A stretch of DNA of 43,976 bases, taken from Candidatus Lightella neohaematopini. Its GTDB lineage: Bacteria; Pseudomonadota; Gammaproteobacteria; Enterobacterales; Enterobacteriaceae. The translations under genes were made by a program, and so were the position numbers. Each line of letters begins with the position of its first letter. Within the stretch, counting starts at the first letter, position 1. Under the pieces are notes generated by a model, which was given only the letters and a program-made list of their open reading frames with translations, was not told the DNA's origin and did not search any database. Positions 20,404 to 29,950 of this stretch are shown one piece after another. The stretch is taken from positions 1 through 43,976 of the forward strand of contig JAOBJW010000004.1 in NCBI GenBank assembly GCA_025728315.1. The letters run 5' to 3'.

Positions 20404-20766
20404 ATGGATATAATTTTTATAGAAAAATTAATAATAATAACTAAAATTGGTGTATATAATTGGGAAAAATTTAGTTTACAAAAATTAATTATTGATTTAG
20501 AGATTAGTTATAATGGATCTTTAATAAGATATGATAAATACAATAAATGTTTTATAGATTATAAAATTATTAGTGAAGAAGTAATGTTAATAACAAATAA
20601 TAAACATTTTTATTTAGTAGAGCAATTAGCAGAGTATATTGTACAACATTTAATAAAAAAATTTAATAATATATCTTGTATAAAGATTAAAATTAGTAAA
20701 CCAAATGCTATACCTAATGCATCAAATGTCAGTGTAATAATAAAAAGATATAATAAAAATAATTAG
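20404..20766 (+). CDS. folB: Dihydroneopterin aldolase
   Basis: FolB cleaves 7,8-dihydroneopterin to 6-hydroxymethyl-dihydropterin in folate synthesis. The 120-residue product matches E. coli FolB (122): MDIIFIEKL at the N-terminus, IGVYNWEK containing the substrate-binding glutamate, VEQLAEYIVQHL, and KIKISKPNAIPNASNV with the catalytic lysine. It sits 4 bp after tsaD and 8 bp before uppP, so the three are probably one operon. Retention is consistent with a symbiont that still makes folate, for itself or its host, but this window alone does not show the rest of the pathway. Confidence 0.95.
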   Translation: MDIIFIEKLIIITKIGVYNWEKFSLQKLIIDLEISYNGSLIRYDKYNKCFIDYKIISEEVMLITNNKHFYLVEQLAEYIVQHLIKKFNNISCIKIKISKPNAIPNASNVSVIIKRYNKNN

Positions 20767-20774
20767 TTTTAGTT

Positions 20775-21596
20775 ATGGAAATAAACTATTTATTTTTTGA
20801 GATAAATTATAAAGAATATATTAGAATAATTATTTTAAGTATTGTTGAAGGTATAACTGAATTTTTACCAGTATCCTCTACTGGTCATATGATACTAGTT
20901 AGTAATTTATTAAATTTCAATAATAATAGAACAAAAATGTTTGATATTATAATACAGTTTAGTTCTGTTATTGTTGTAATATTTTTTTTTAAAACTACAT
21001 TACTAAAAATAATTAAACAGATTATTAATAGATCTAATGATAAAAATATTAATTTTTTTACTGGTCATATTATAATATGTTTAATTCCTATTGGAATTTT
21101 AGGTCTATTTTTTCATAAAAAATTAGAGCAATTAAGTAATATTAATAATATTATTTTATCATTATTATGGGGTAGTATTGCTTTAACTATTAGTGAATTT
21201 TTAAAATCCAATAAATTAAAAAAACGTATTAATTATTTTCAGGCTTTTATTATTGGTTGTATTCAATGTTTATCATTATTTCCTGGATTTTCAAGATTAG
21301 GAACTACTATTTTTAGTGGTTCATTACTAAAAATTAATCGTTGTGTAATTATAGAATTTTCTTTTATAATGTCTATACCACTAATGTGTAGTACATCAAT
21401 ATTATCTATTATAGATAATATTGAATCACTAAAATTATCAGATATTCCAATATTAATAACTGGTATATTAACTACATCTATAATTTTAATGACAATTGGT
21501 AAAAAATGTTTATTATTTATTAAATATAAATCATTAAAATTAATTATAATATATAGACTTATATTAATGACAATAATCTATTTTTATTTTAAATAA
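20775..21596 (+). CDS. uppP: Undecaprenyl-diphosphate phosphatase (BacA)
   Basis: UppP dephosphorylates undecaprenyl diphosphate to recycle the lipid carrier for peptidoglycan and other cell-wall polymers. The 273-residue product equals E. coli in length. The first signature is VEGITEFLPVSSTGHM with E25, E29 and H38. The second is FPGFSRLGTTI with the catalytic arginine; the family normally has Ser where Leu follows Arg. About seven to eight hydrophobic segments are visible. It ends 10 bp before the convergent cca stop. Confidence 0.95.
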   Translation: MEINYLFFEINYKEYIRIIILSIVEGITEFLPVSSTGHMILVSNLLNFNNNRTKMFDIIIQFSSVIVVIFFFKTTLLKIIKQIINRSNDKNINFFTGHIIICLIPIGILGLFFHKKLEQLSNINNIILSLLWGSIALTISEFLKSNKLKKRINYFQAFIIGCIQCLSLFPGFSRLGTTIFSGSLLKINRCVIIEFSFIMSIPLMCSTSILSIIDNIESLKLSDIPILITGILTTSIILMTIGKKCLLFIKYKSLKLIIIYRLILMTIIYFYFK

Positions 21597-21606
21597 TTAA
21601 TTAGTT

Positions 21607-22812
21607 CTATAAATTAATTTTCCACTTATTTAATAATAATAAGCGTCTTTTTTTTAATTCGTAACTAATACTTCTCCCTGTAAATCCATCTTTTATTACT
21701 ACATTAGCTTTTAAATTTTTTACTATATGATAAGCATCAAGTATTAAATCATACATATTCCACATATAATTTTTAAATTTTATACAAACACTATAATTAG
21801 CTTTACTAACTAGTATAATTTGATTAATTCTATCTGTACAATCTTTAATACCCATACGATTAAACATATTTAATATATCATTGATATTTAGATTATTAAT
21901 ATTTATTAGTGTACTATAACAGTCGTTAATAATTTTAAGTAAATTAAATAGTTTATTAGGTAATTTTAATCTTTTATGCATAAGATAAATTATATTTGTC
22001 TCTTTACTTTTAGTTAGTGAATTATTTAATAACGGTAAATTAAAACATAAAGTAACAAAGCGTATATCAATATTATTCGATATTTTTACACTATTAGATA
22101 AAGCTGATAATGCATAATCACCAGCATTTATAAAATTTTTACATTTTAAAAAAATTTTTTTACTGAATAAGTTATATATTTCTGGAAATATAATATCTAG
22201 TACCTTGCATTTTTTTAAAACAATAAAAAATATATGTGGATTTTTAGTTGATAAAGCTAATACAGTTTCTTTCCAAATTCTTTCTGGAGATAACATAAAT
22301 AATTCTCTTTTCATTTGTTTCATAATATTTAACGTTTCTGGAGCAATAGTAAAATTTAAATGGGCAAATCTAGCAGCAAAACGAGCTACTCGTAATACTC
22401 TAAGTGGATCATCTTTAAATGATTCAGATACATGTCTAAGTATACGTAATTTAATATCTTTCCTTCCATTATATGGATCAATAATATTACCATTTTTATC
22501 TATTGCCATCGCGTTAATTGTTAAGTCACGTCTAAATAAATCTTCTTCAACAGTAATTAGTGGAGAAGTATAAAAATTAAAACCCTTATGTCCAAAACCA
22601 GTTTTTTTTTCTTTACGTGCTAATGCATATTCTTCCTTACTATTTGGATGTATAAAAACAGGAAAATCTTTACCTACTTGATAGTACCCTTTAGATAATA
22701 AATATTGAGGTGTTGCACCAATAATTAGCCAATCTCTTTCTTTTACTGGTATGTTTAATAACATATCTCTTACTGCACCACCAACTAAATATTTTTTTGA
22801 TTTTATAATCAT
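21607..22812 (-). CDS. cca: CCA tRNA nucleotidyltransferase with lost HD motif
   Basis: Cca adds or repairs the 3' CCA of tRNAs; none of the tRNA genes in this window encodes CCA. The 401-residue product (412 in E. coli) has an intact nucleotidyltransferase half: YLVGGAVRD, then ERD at 25-27 (E. coli has DRD), DFPVFIHP, RRDLTINAMAID and EDPLRVLRVARFAARF-like DDPLRVLRVARFAARFA. In the C-terminal half the HD phosphohydrolase residues are gone: E. coli LCHDLGKG reads LCFNLPLL (255-262), and the upstream His is also replaced. So it probably keeps CCA addition and has lost the phosphatase and phosphodiesterase activities. Confidence 0.95.
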   Translation of the reverse strand: MIIKSKKYLVGGAVRDMLLNIPVKERDWLIIGATPQYLLSKGYYQVGKDFPVFIHPNSKEEYALARKEKKTGFGHKGFNFYTSPLITVEEDLFRRDLTINAMAIDKNGNIIDPYNGRKDIKLRILRHVSESFKDDPLRVLRVARFAARFAHLNFTIAPETLNIMKQMKRELFMLSPERIWKETVLALSTKNPHIFFIVLKKCKVLDIIFPEIYNLFSKKIFLKCKNFINAGDYALSALSNSVKISNNIDIRFVTLCFNLPLLNNSLTKSKETNIIYLMHKRLKLPNKLFNLLKIINDCYSTLININNLNINDILNMFNRMGIKDCTDRINQIILVSKANYSVCIKFKNYMWNMYDLILDAYHIVKNLKANVVIKDGFTGRSISYELKKRRLLLLNKWKINL

Positions 22813-22922
22813 AAATAATAAATTTTAATATATAATATTAATAGTAATTACTTATAACTTATAGTAAATTAAACACTATAACAATTAAATTTATAAATAT
22901 AATAGGATATATAAAAATTTTT

Positions 22923-23870
22923 ATGTTAAAACAAATTGTATCAAATTTTAATAATATTAGTATATTAGTTATTGGTGATATTATCTTAGATAGATATTAT
23001 TATGGAATAAATATTGGTAACGCATCAGAATCACCAACACCAATTATCAAAATAAATAATATTCAAGAAAAACCAGGTGGTGCCGCAAATGTTGCAATTA
23101 ATATATCTAATTTAAAGGGTAATGTAAATATTATTAGTTTATCTGGTTATGATTATGCTACAAAATATATTAGAAATAAACTAGTTAATAGTAATATTAA
23201 ATGCAATTTAATTAAGGTAAAAAATTACAATACCACCATAAAATCTAGAATTATATCAGATAATAATCAAATAATAAGACTAGATTTAGAAAATAAAAAT
23301 AATTATTTTCAATCACCAATAATGATTAAAAAAATTAAATCAATTTTACCTCATGTAAATATGTTGGTATTATCAGATTATAATAAAGGTACATTATCAT
23401 CAGTTCAAGAAATAATAAGGTTAGCGCGTAATCTTAACATTCCTATTATAGTTGATCCAAAAGGTAATAATTATGATAAATATAAAGGTGCTAATATATT
23501 AACACCAAATATTTATGAATTTCAAAAAGCTATTGGTACTATTTGTTATAGTAATGATGATATTGTATTTTATGGACTAAATGTTATTAAAAAATATGAT
23601 TTGTCAGCTTTATTAATAACTCGTGATAAACATGGAGTTAGTTTAATACAACCAAATAACAATCCATTACACATTTTAGCAACACAAAATAAGAATATAT
23701 ATAATGTAGTTGGAGCAGGTGATGTAATTATTAGCATTCTAGCTCTTTTATTATCTAGTAATGTTAATATTAAAGATTCATGTATATTATCTAATAAAGC
23801 TGCTGGTTTATTAGTTAGTAAAAATAATTATTTTAATATAGAATTAGAAGATTTTATTAGTCTAATTTAA
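22923..23870 (+). CDS. hldE: D-glycero-beta-D-manno-heptose-7-phosphate kinase, kinase domain only
   Basis: HldE is normally bifunctional (477 residues in E. coli): an N-terminal PfkB-type kinase and a C-terminal adenylyltransferase for ADP-heptose synthesis. This 315-residue protein aligns with the kinase from SILVIGDIILDRY and GGAANVAINIS to the nucleotide-binding GAGD motif (VVGAGDVIIS), and stops at the domain boundary after IELEDF. The adenylyltransferase domain (HxGH nucleotidyltransferase) is absent; only 110 AT-rich bases separate the stop from ribB. With gmhA frameshifted as well, the heptose pathway seems to be disappearing. Confidence 0.93.
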   Translation: MLKQIVSNFNNISILVIGDIILDRYYYGINIGNASESPTPIIKINNIQEKPGGAANVAINISNLKGNVNIISLSGYDYATKYIRNKLVNSNIKCNLIKVKNYNTTIKSRIISDNNQIIRLDLENKNNYFQSPIMIKKIKSILPHVNMLVLSDYNKGTLSSVQEIIRLARNLNIPIIVDPKGNNYDKYKGANILTPNIYEFQKAIGTICYSNDDIVFYGLNVIKKYDLSALLITRDKHGVSLIQPNNNPLHILATQNKNIYNVVGAGDVIISILALLLSSNVNIKDSCILSNKAAGLLVSKNNYFNIELEDFISLI

Positions 23871-23980
23871 ATTAAGAATTAATATTTATATCTATTATGT
23901 AAATAAATACTATAAATTTTATACTATTATAGTATTATAATTATTTATGATTATAATTAATTTTATTATAAAAATATCTT

Positions 23981-24622
23981 ATGAATTATATACTTAATAA
24001 TTATTTTGGTAAACCAACACAACGTGTGATAAATGCTATTAGTTCCTTTAAAAGAGGTAATGGTGTATTAGTTATCGATGATGAAGATCGTGAAAATGAG
24101 GGTGATATTATATTTTCTGCAGAAAATATAACTGTAGAACAAATGGCTTTTACTATACGTTATGGTAGTGGAATAGTATGTTTATGTTTAACAGAAGAAA
24201 GAAGAAAACAACTAGATTTAAATATGATGGTAAAAAATAATAATAGTCGTTATCAGACTGCATTTACAGTTACAATAGAAGCAGCTCATGGAGTAACCAC
24301 CGGTGTTTCTGCAGCAGATAGAGTTACTACAATTAAAACTGCTATTAAAGATGATGCCAAACCATCTGATTTAAATAGACCTGGTCACGTATTCCCTTTA
24401 TTGGCAAAAAATGGTGGAGTATTAACTAGACGTGGACATACTGAAGCTACTATAGACTTAACTATTTTAGCTGGATTAAAACCATTTGGAGTATTGTGTG
24501 AAATTATTAATGAAGATGGTACTATGGCCCGTACTCCAGATATTATAAATTTTGCTAATAAATTTAATATACCAGTAATAACAATTAATGATTTAGTTGA
24601 TTATCGTAAAAATAATACATAA
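23981..24622 (+). CDS. ribB: 3,4-dihydroxy-2-butanone 4-phosphate synthase
   Basis: RibB converts ribulose 5-phosphate to the four-carbon precursor of riboflavin. The 213-residue product matches E. coli RibB (217), with the acidic active-site loop [13 protein letters not shown] near residues 30-42, the segment [27 protein letters not shown] and [12 protein letters not shown]. No FMN riboswitch is recognisable in the 110 bp upstream, although E. coli ribB has one. plsC begins 8 bp after the stop. Neighbouring order hldE-ribB-plsC follows E. coli. Confidence 0.96.
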   Translation: MNYILNNYFGKPTQRVINAISSFKRGNGVLVIDDEDRENEGDIIFSAENITVEQMAFTIRYGSGIVCLCLTEERRKQLDLNMMVKNNNSRYQTAFTVTIEAAHGVTTGVSAADRVTTIKTAIKDDAKPSDLNRPGHVFPLLAKNGGVLTRRGHTEATIDLTILAGLKPFGVLCEIINEDGTMARTPDIINFANKFNIPVITINDLVDYRKNNT

Positions 24623-24629
24623 AAATTTT

Positions 24630-25343
24630 ATGATTGCTTTATTAAGAATTGTAATAATTTTACCTTATTTTATTTTTATATGTATTTACGGTATTTTTTA
24701 TTGTTTAGTTAAATTTAAAAATAAAAATAATGTTATGGTAATTAGTAAATTATTTAATAAGATATCAATTTTATTAGGTATAAAAATAAGAATATATCAA
24801 TATAATAGATTAATTAATAATGATAATTGTATATATATTGCTAATCATCAGAATATTTATGATATATTTATTACTTCATGCATTATACAAAATAATACTA
24901 TAACTATAGGAAAAAAAGAGATAATTTTTATTCCATTATTTGGAATATTATATTGGTTAAGTGGTAATATTTTTATTAATAGAAATATTAATTATCGTAG
25001 TTTTAATAATTTAAATAATATTATAAATAGTATAAAAAAACGTAACGTTTCAGTATTAATTTTTCCTGAAGGCACACGTAGTAATAGTAAAAAATTGTTA
25101 CCATTTAAAACTGGTGCTTTTTATATTGCAATGAATAATAATATGTCTATTGTGCCAGTATGTATATCTAATACTAATAATATTAGATTAAATCGTTGGA
25201 ATAATGGTGTTATTACTATTTATATTTTACCTAAACTAATATTTAATAGTTATAAAAATAAGAATTTAAGAGAAATAGCTAATCAATGTTTTAAACAAAT
25301 GAAAAATAAATTAACTAGTATAAATAACATTAAAAAATATTAA
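24630..25343 (+). CDS. plsC: 1-acyl-sn-glycerol-3-phosphate acyltransferase
   Basis: PlsC adds the second acyl chain to make phosphatidic acid at the inner membrane. I chose ATG at 24630, giving MIALLRIVIILPYF, which aligns with the E. coli N-terminal membrane helix; an in-frame TTG at 24597 lies inside ribB. The product has 237 residues. The catalytic HX4D motif is NHQNIYD, the acyl-acceptor motif is FPEGTRS, and LPFKTGAFYIA and PVCIS follow. It starts 7 bp after ribB and ends 1 bp before convergent yfaE. Confidence 0.95.
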   Translation: MIALLRIVIILPYFIFICIYGIFYCLVKFKNKNNVMVISKLFNKISILLGIKIRIYQYNRLINNDNCIYIANHQNIYDIFITSCIIQNNTITIGKKEIIFIPLFGILYWLSGNIFINRNINYRSFNNLNNIINSIKKRNVSVLIFPEGTRSNSKKLLPFKTGAFYIAMNNNMSIVPVCISNTNNIRLNRWNNGVITIYILPKLIFNSYKNKNLREIANQCFKQMKNKLTSINNIKKY

Positions 25344-25344
25344 T

Positions 25345-25602
25345 TTATATTTGTATAATTATATTCGTTATAGGTGTACAAATACATGGTAAAATTTCAT
25401 CCTTTTGAATAACAATGGTTGGTATTTTTAAATATTTTACTTTTCCTATTAATAATTTTAATTTACATAGGCCACATTGACCTGATTTACATTGATATTG
25501 AGTATTAATATTATTTATTTCTAATGTATATAATAAAGAAAAATTTTCCTTACAGGAATATAATAATATATCACTAGAATATAAATATATTTTGCAAACC
25601 AT
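25345..25602 (-). CDS. yfaE: 2Fe-2S ferredoxin-like protein, radical maintenance of NrdB
   Basis: YfaE is a small plant-type ferredoxin that supplies electrons to rebuild the diferric-tyrosyl radical of NrdB. The 85-residue protein (84 in E. coli) has the four cluster cysteines in the spacing C-x4-C-x2-C plus a distant C: YQCKSGQCGLCKLKLL and ILPCIC. It is 11 bp downstream of nrdB, so nrdA-nrdB-yfaE form an operon as in E. coli. Its retention suggests NrdB still works as a standard iron-dependent class Ia enzyme. Confidence 0.95.
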   Translation of the reverse strand: MVCKIYLYSSDILLYSCKENFSLLYTLEINNINTQYQCKSGQCGLCKLKLLIGKVKYLKIPTIVIQKDEILPCICTPITNIIIQI

Positions 25603-25613
25603 TATTAAATTTT

Positions 25614-26744
25614 TTATAATTTAAAATTACTTAGTTCTTTGTAATTAATTTCAGAATCTATTTGTCCCACTAAATATGAACTAACTTCTGCTTCTTGGGG
25701 AGCAATTTGTACATTGTCAGATATTAACCAATTATTAATCCACGGAATTGGATTATAATTAATATCAAATATTGGTTTAAAACCAATAGCTTTCATCCTA
25801 ATATTAGTAATATATTCAATATACTGACATAGTATCTCTTTATTTAATCCAATTATATTACCCTTACAAAATAAATAATTTACCCATTCTTTTTCTTGTT
25901 GTGCTACTAATAAAAATAAATTATTACCTTTTTTTCTACAGTTATAAGCAATATTAGACATTTCTTGATCATCTTCACCAGAATGAATTAAATTTATTAT
26001 ATACTGTGTTCCAGTAACATGTAATGCTTCATCTCGTGCAATAAGTCTAATTATTTTTGCGTTACCTTCCATTAATTTTCTTTCAGCAAATGCAAAGGCA
26101 CAAGCAAAACTAACATAAAACCTAATTGATTCTAGAGCACAAATACTAATTAAACATAAATATAATTTTTCTTTTAATATTTTTAAATTAATTATTATTT
26201 TATTACCATTAATATAATGTATACCAGTACCTAATAAATTATAATAATGAACAAAATTAATTAATTCATCATAATAAAATACAATATTTTTAGATCTTTT
26301 TAGGATTTCTTTATTAGATATGATATTATCAAAAACTAACGATGGATCATTAATGATATTTCTAATGATATGTGTATATGATCTAGAGTGAATAGTTTCA
26401 TAAAATGACCACGTTTCTACCCATGTTTCTAATTCTGGGATTGATATAATCGGTAATAAAGAAACATTAGGACTACGACTTTGTATAGAATCTAATAATG
26501 TTTGATATTTTAAATTACTAAGAAAAATATGTTTTTCTTTTTCTGATAAAGTTAAGTAATCTATTCTATCACGAGAAATATCAATTTCTTCAGGTCTCCA
26601 AAAAAAAGATAATTGTTTTTCAATTAACTTTTCAAAAAAAATATATTTTTGTTGATCAAATCTAGAGATATTAACAGATTGACCAAAAAACATTGGTTCT
26701 ATTAATTGATTATTTTTTAATTGAGAAAATGTTGTATATAACAT
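25614..26744 (-). CDS. nrdB: Ribonucleoside-diphosphate reductase beta subunit (class Ia)
   Basis: NrdB houses the diiron centre and tyrosyl radical for deoxynucleotide synthesis. The 376-residue product equals E. coli in length. The radical tyrosine lies in [19 protein letters not shown] [16 protein letters not shown]. The diiron ligands are in the ELETWVETW region, IHSRSYTHI, and [11 protein letters not shown] and LIARDEALH. The C-terminus [13 protein letters not shown] leads to the NrdA-binding tail. Lies 26 bp after nrdA. Confidence 0.98.
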   Translation of the reverse strand: MLYTTFSQLKNNQLIEPMFFGQSVNISRFDQQKYIFFEKLIEKQLSFFWRPEEIDISRDRIDYLTLSEKEKHIFLSNLKYQTLLDSIQSRSPNVSLLPIISIPELETWVETWSFYETIHSRSYTHIIRNIINDPSLVFDNIISNKEILKRSKNIVFYYDELINFVHYYNLLGTGIHYINGNKIIINLKILKEKLYLCLISICALESIRFYVSFACAFAFAERKLMEGNAKIIRLIARDEALHVTGTQYIINLIHSGEDDQEMSNIAYNCRKKGNNLFLLVAQQEKEWVNYLFCKGNIIGLNKEILCQYIEYITNIRMKAIGFKPIFDINYNPIPWINNWLISDNVQIAPQEAEVSSYLVGQIDSEINYKELSNFKL

Positions 26745-26770
26745 AATTTATTTACCTAATCTATATATTT

Positions 26771-29038
26771 TTAAATTTTACAAGCACCACTATCACAATC
26801 ATTATTATTTATGAATGTTTGATTTAAAATATTTATATTATTATCACGTGTATTCTGATAGTATAAAGTTTTTATTCCTAATTTATAAGAAATTAATAGA
26901 TCTTTTATTAGTTGTTGCATAGGTATTTTACCAGATGAAAATTTACTAGGATCATAATTGGTATTAGTAGAAATTGATTGATCAATAAATTTTTGCATAA
27001 TACTAACTAATTTTAAATAACCATAATTATTAGGTAAATTCCACAATAATTCATAATAGTTACGTAACTTAATTGCTTCAGGTATAACTTGTTTTAATAT
27101 ACCATCTTTTGATACTTTGATTGTAACAAAACCTCTTGGTGGTTCTATTCCATTAGTAGCATTTGAAATTTGTGAAGAAGTTTCAGATGGCATAATGGCA
27201 GACAAAGAAGAATTTCTTAAACCATATTTTTTAATATTCTTACGTAATTCTTCCCAGTTATAATATAATGGTTCATTAACTATATTATCAACATCTTTTT
27301 TATAAGTATCTATAGGTAAAATACCATTATAATAATTTGTTTCATTAAACCAAGAACACATACCTTTTTCTTTTGCTAAATCACAGGATGCTTTTAATAA
27401 AAAATATTGTATAGCTTCAAATGTACGATGAGTTAATTTGTTAGCACTACCATCAGAATAACGAACACCATTTTTTGCTAAATAATATGCAAAATTAATT
27501 ACTCCAATACCTAATGATCTTCTATTTATAGTACTAATTTTTGCTGCAGGAATTAGATAATGTTGATAATCTATTAGTTCATCTAACGCACGAACAATTA
27601 ACACTGATAATTCACTAAAATCATTTAAATCTTGTATTTCTCCTAAATTAAATGCTGATAAAGTACATAATGCTACTTCACCATTATTATCATGTATATC
27701 TTCTAATGGTTTAGTTGGTAAAACTATTTCTAAACATAAATTAGATTGTTTAATTGGAGCAATTTTTGGATTAAATGAACTATGACTATTACAATGATCA
27801 ACATGTTGTATATATATCCTACCAGTAGATGTTCTTTCTTTCATCATTAAAGAAAACAATTCCCTAGCTTTAATATAACCATGACGAATTTTTCTATTTT
27901 TTTCATATTCCTCGTATAAATATTTAAATTTTTTTTGATCAGAAAAAAATGCATTATATAAGTCTGGTACATCAGAAGGACTAAATAAAGTTATGTGTTT
28001 ATCATCAATTAATCTCTGATACATTAATTTATTTAATTGTACACCATAATCTATGTGTCTTACTCTATTAGTTTCAATACCTCTATTATTCTTCAAAACT
28101 AATAAGTTTTCTATCTCTAAATGCCAAATAGGATAAAAAATAGTAGCAGCTCCACCCCTTACACCACCTTGTGAACAAGATTTAACTGCTGTTTGAAAAT
28201 GTTTATAAAATGGTATACAACCAGTATGAAACGTTTCTCCTCCTCTAATAGGACTACCTATAGCTCTTATTCTACCAGCATTTATACCTATACCAGCTCT
28301 TTGTGATATATATTTCATAATAATACTAGATGTTGCGTTAATTGAATTAATACTATCATTACATTCAATTAGCACACATGAACTAAATTGTTTTGTTGGT
28401 GTGCGTACACCTGACATAATTGGTGTAGGTAAAGAAATTTTAAATGTAGATATTGCATCATAAAATTTTTTTATATAATTCAAACGATTTTTTTTATCGT
28501 AATTAGAAAATAAACAAGCAGCTACAAGAATATATAAAAATTGTGCACTTTCATATATTTTACCAGTAACTCTATTTTGTACTAAATATTTGTTTTCTAA
28601 TTGTTTTATTGCTACATAAGAAAAGTTCATATCACGATAATGATCTATAAAACTATTCATATATTCAAATTCATTGATATCATAATAATCAATAATTTTT
28701 TTATCATATTTACCTAGATTAATTAAATTTATAACATGATTATATAATTTAGGTGGATTAAATTTACCGTATGCTTTTTTTCTTAAGTTAAACATTACTA
28801 ATCTTGCTGCTAAATATTGATAATCAGGATATTTATAAGATATTAAATCAGCAGTTACTTTAATTAAAATTTCATGAATATCAATAGTTTTTATACCATT
28901 ATAAAGTTGTGTATAAGAATAGTGCTCTATTTTTTTTATAGAAATATTATTTAATCCGACAGATGCTCTATTAATAACTCGTTTAATTTTATTAAAATTA
29001 ATACGTTCTTTATCACCATTTCGTTTAATTACTAACAT
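26771..29038 (-). CDS. nrdA: Ribonucleoside-diphosphate reductase alpha subunit (class Ia)
   Basis: NrdA reduces ribonucleoside diphosphates. The 755-residue product (761 in E. coli) has the N-terminal ATP-cone starting MLVIKRNGDKERI. The active-site cysteines are in SSCVLIE and ALCTLSAFN, the N-x-C-x-E motif of the thiyl radical site is NLCLEIVLP, and the C-terminal redox pair is in CDSGACKI. The motif MPSETSSQISNATNGIEPPR is also intact. First gene of nrdA-nrdB-yfaE; ubiG ends 69 bp upstream of its start, as in E. coli where ubiG and nrdA are close. Confidence 0.98.
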   Translation of the reverse strand: MLVIKRNGDKERINFNKIKRVINRASVGLNNISIKKIEHYSYTQLYNGIKTIDIHEILIKVTADLISYKYPDYQYLAARLVMFNLRKKAYGKFNPPKLYNHVINLINLGKYDKKIIDYYDINEFEYMNSFIDHYRDMNFSYVAIKQLENKYLVQNRVTGKIYESAQFLYILVAACLFSNYDKKNRLNYIKKFYDAISTFKISLPTPIMSGVRTPTKQFSSCVLIECNDSINSINATSSIIMKYISQRAGIGINAGRIRAIGSPIRGGETFHTGCIPFYKHFQTAVKSCSQGGVRGGAATIFYPIWHLEIENLLVLKNNRGIETNRVRHIDYGVQLNKLMYQRLIDDKHITLFSPSDVPDLYNAFFSDQKKFKYLYEEYEKNRKIRHGYIKARELFSLMMKERTSTGRIYIQHVDHCNSHSSFNPKIAPIKQSNLCLEIVLPTKPLEDIHDNNGEVALCTLSAFNLGEIQDLNDFSELSVLIVRALDELIDYQHYLIPAAKISTINRRSLGIGVINFAYYLAKNGVRYSDGSANKLTHRTFEAIQYFLLKASCDLAKEKGMCSWFNETNYYNGILPIDTYKKDVDNIVNEPLYYNWEELRKNIKKYGLRNSSLSAIMPSETSSQISNATNGIEPPRGFVTIKVSKDGILKQVIPEAIKLRNYYELLWNLPNNYGYLKLVSIMQKFIDQSISTNTNYDPSKFSSGKIPMQQLIKDLLISYKLGIKTLYYQNTRDNNINILNQTFINNNDCDSGACKI

Positions 29039-29107
29039 AATATAATTAACTATACAAATTATTTAGTTTAATATTTTAAAATTATTAATTACTTAAGTAG
29101 ATAAGTA

Positions 29108-29815
29108 TTAATATTGACGTATCGTATAAACCATATAATTAACGTTAATATTTTTTGATAAATAAAAATTATTAGTTAATAGATTATATTTTATGCCTAT
29201 AATTCCTTTTTTATATAAGGTTGTTTTATCTATCCAACTAAGTAATTCAGATGGTTTAATTAATTTATTAAAGCTATGTGTACCCTTAGGTATAAAATTT
29301 AATATATTTTCTGCTATTAGAATTGAAAGTAACCAAGACTTAAGATTACGATTTATTGTAGAAAAAAATACTTTTCCTCCAGGTTTCACTAATTGAGCAC
29401 ATTGATTAATTAATTTAATTGGTTGATTTATATGTTCTAATACTTCCATACAAGTAATAATATCATACATATTTTTATAACTATTAGTATGTTCTTCAAT
29501 AGTTTGTTGAATATAATTTATTTTTAATTTGCTAATATTCATATGTGATTTAGCTATATTAATTAATTTACTACTAATATCTATACCAGTAACATTTGCA
29601 CCTTCTAATGCCATACTTTCTGATAAAATACCACCACCACATCCAACATCTAATATATTTTTATTATTTAAATCACCTACATTCATTATAATATAATGTA
29701 AACGTATAGGATTAATTTTATGTAATAATCTAAAATTACCATTAATATCCCACCAATCATTAATATTATAATCAAATATATTCGTATTGTTATGATTTCT
29801 ATAATTATTGATCAT
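29108..29815 (-). CDS. ubiG: Ubiquinone O-methyltransferase UbiG
   Basis: UbiG performs both O-methylations of ubiquinone synthesis with SAM. The 235-residue product (240 in E. coli) is open and well conserved: the DWWDINGNFRLLHKINPIRL leader, SAM motif I LDVGCGGGILSESMA, motif II region CMEVLEHI, motif III LVKPGGKVFFSTINRN, and the C-terminal VNYMVYT. It is remarkable because four other ubiquinone genes in this window are pseudogenes, so UbiG may have no substrate, or another role. It is divergent from gyrA. Confidence 0.96.
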   Translation of the reverse strand: MINNYRNHNNTNIFDYNINDWWDINGNFRLLHKINPIRLHYIIMNVGDLNNKNILDVGCGGGILSESMALEGANVTGIDISSKLINIAKSHMNISKLKINYIQQTIEEHTNSYKNMYDIITCMEVLEHINQPIKLINQCAQLVKPGGKVFFSTINRNLKSWLLSILIAENILNFIPKGTHSFNKLIKPSELLSWIDKTTLYKKGIIGIKYNLLTNNFYLSKNINVNYMVYTIRQY

Positions 29816-29950
29816 ATAAAATTGTTATACTAATATTTTAAATGTAATTTTTATAAAATTAATATAACATATTATATTTAATTTTTAATATAATATTTAT
29901 ATTAAAGTAAACATTAATTAGTTAATATTAAGATATTAAGGATTACATTT

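Noticed and set aside
23871..23980. FMN riboswitch upstream of ribB
   Set aside because: E. coli has one, but none of the conserved RFN element segments can be seen in this AT-only spacer.
24597..24629. Upstream TTG start for plsC inside ribB
   Set aside because: The ATG at 24630 aligns with residue 1 of E. coli PlsC.
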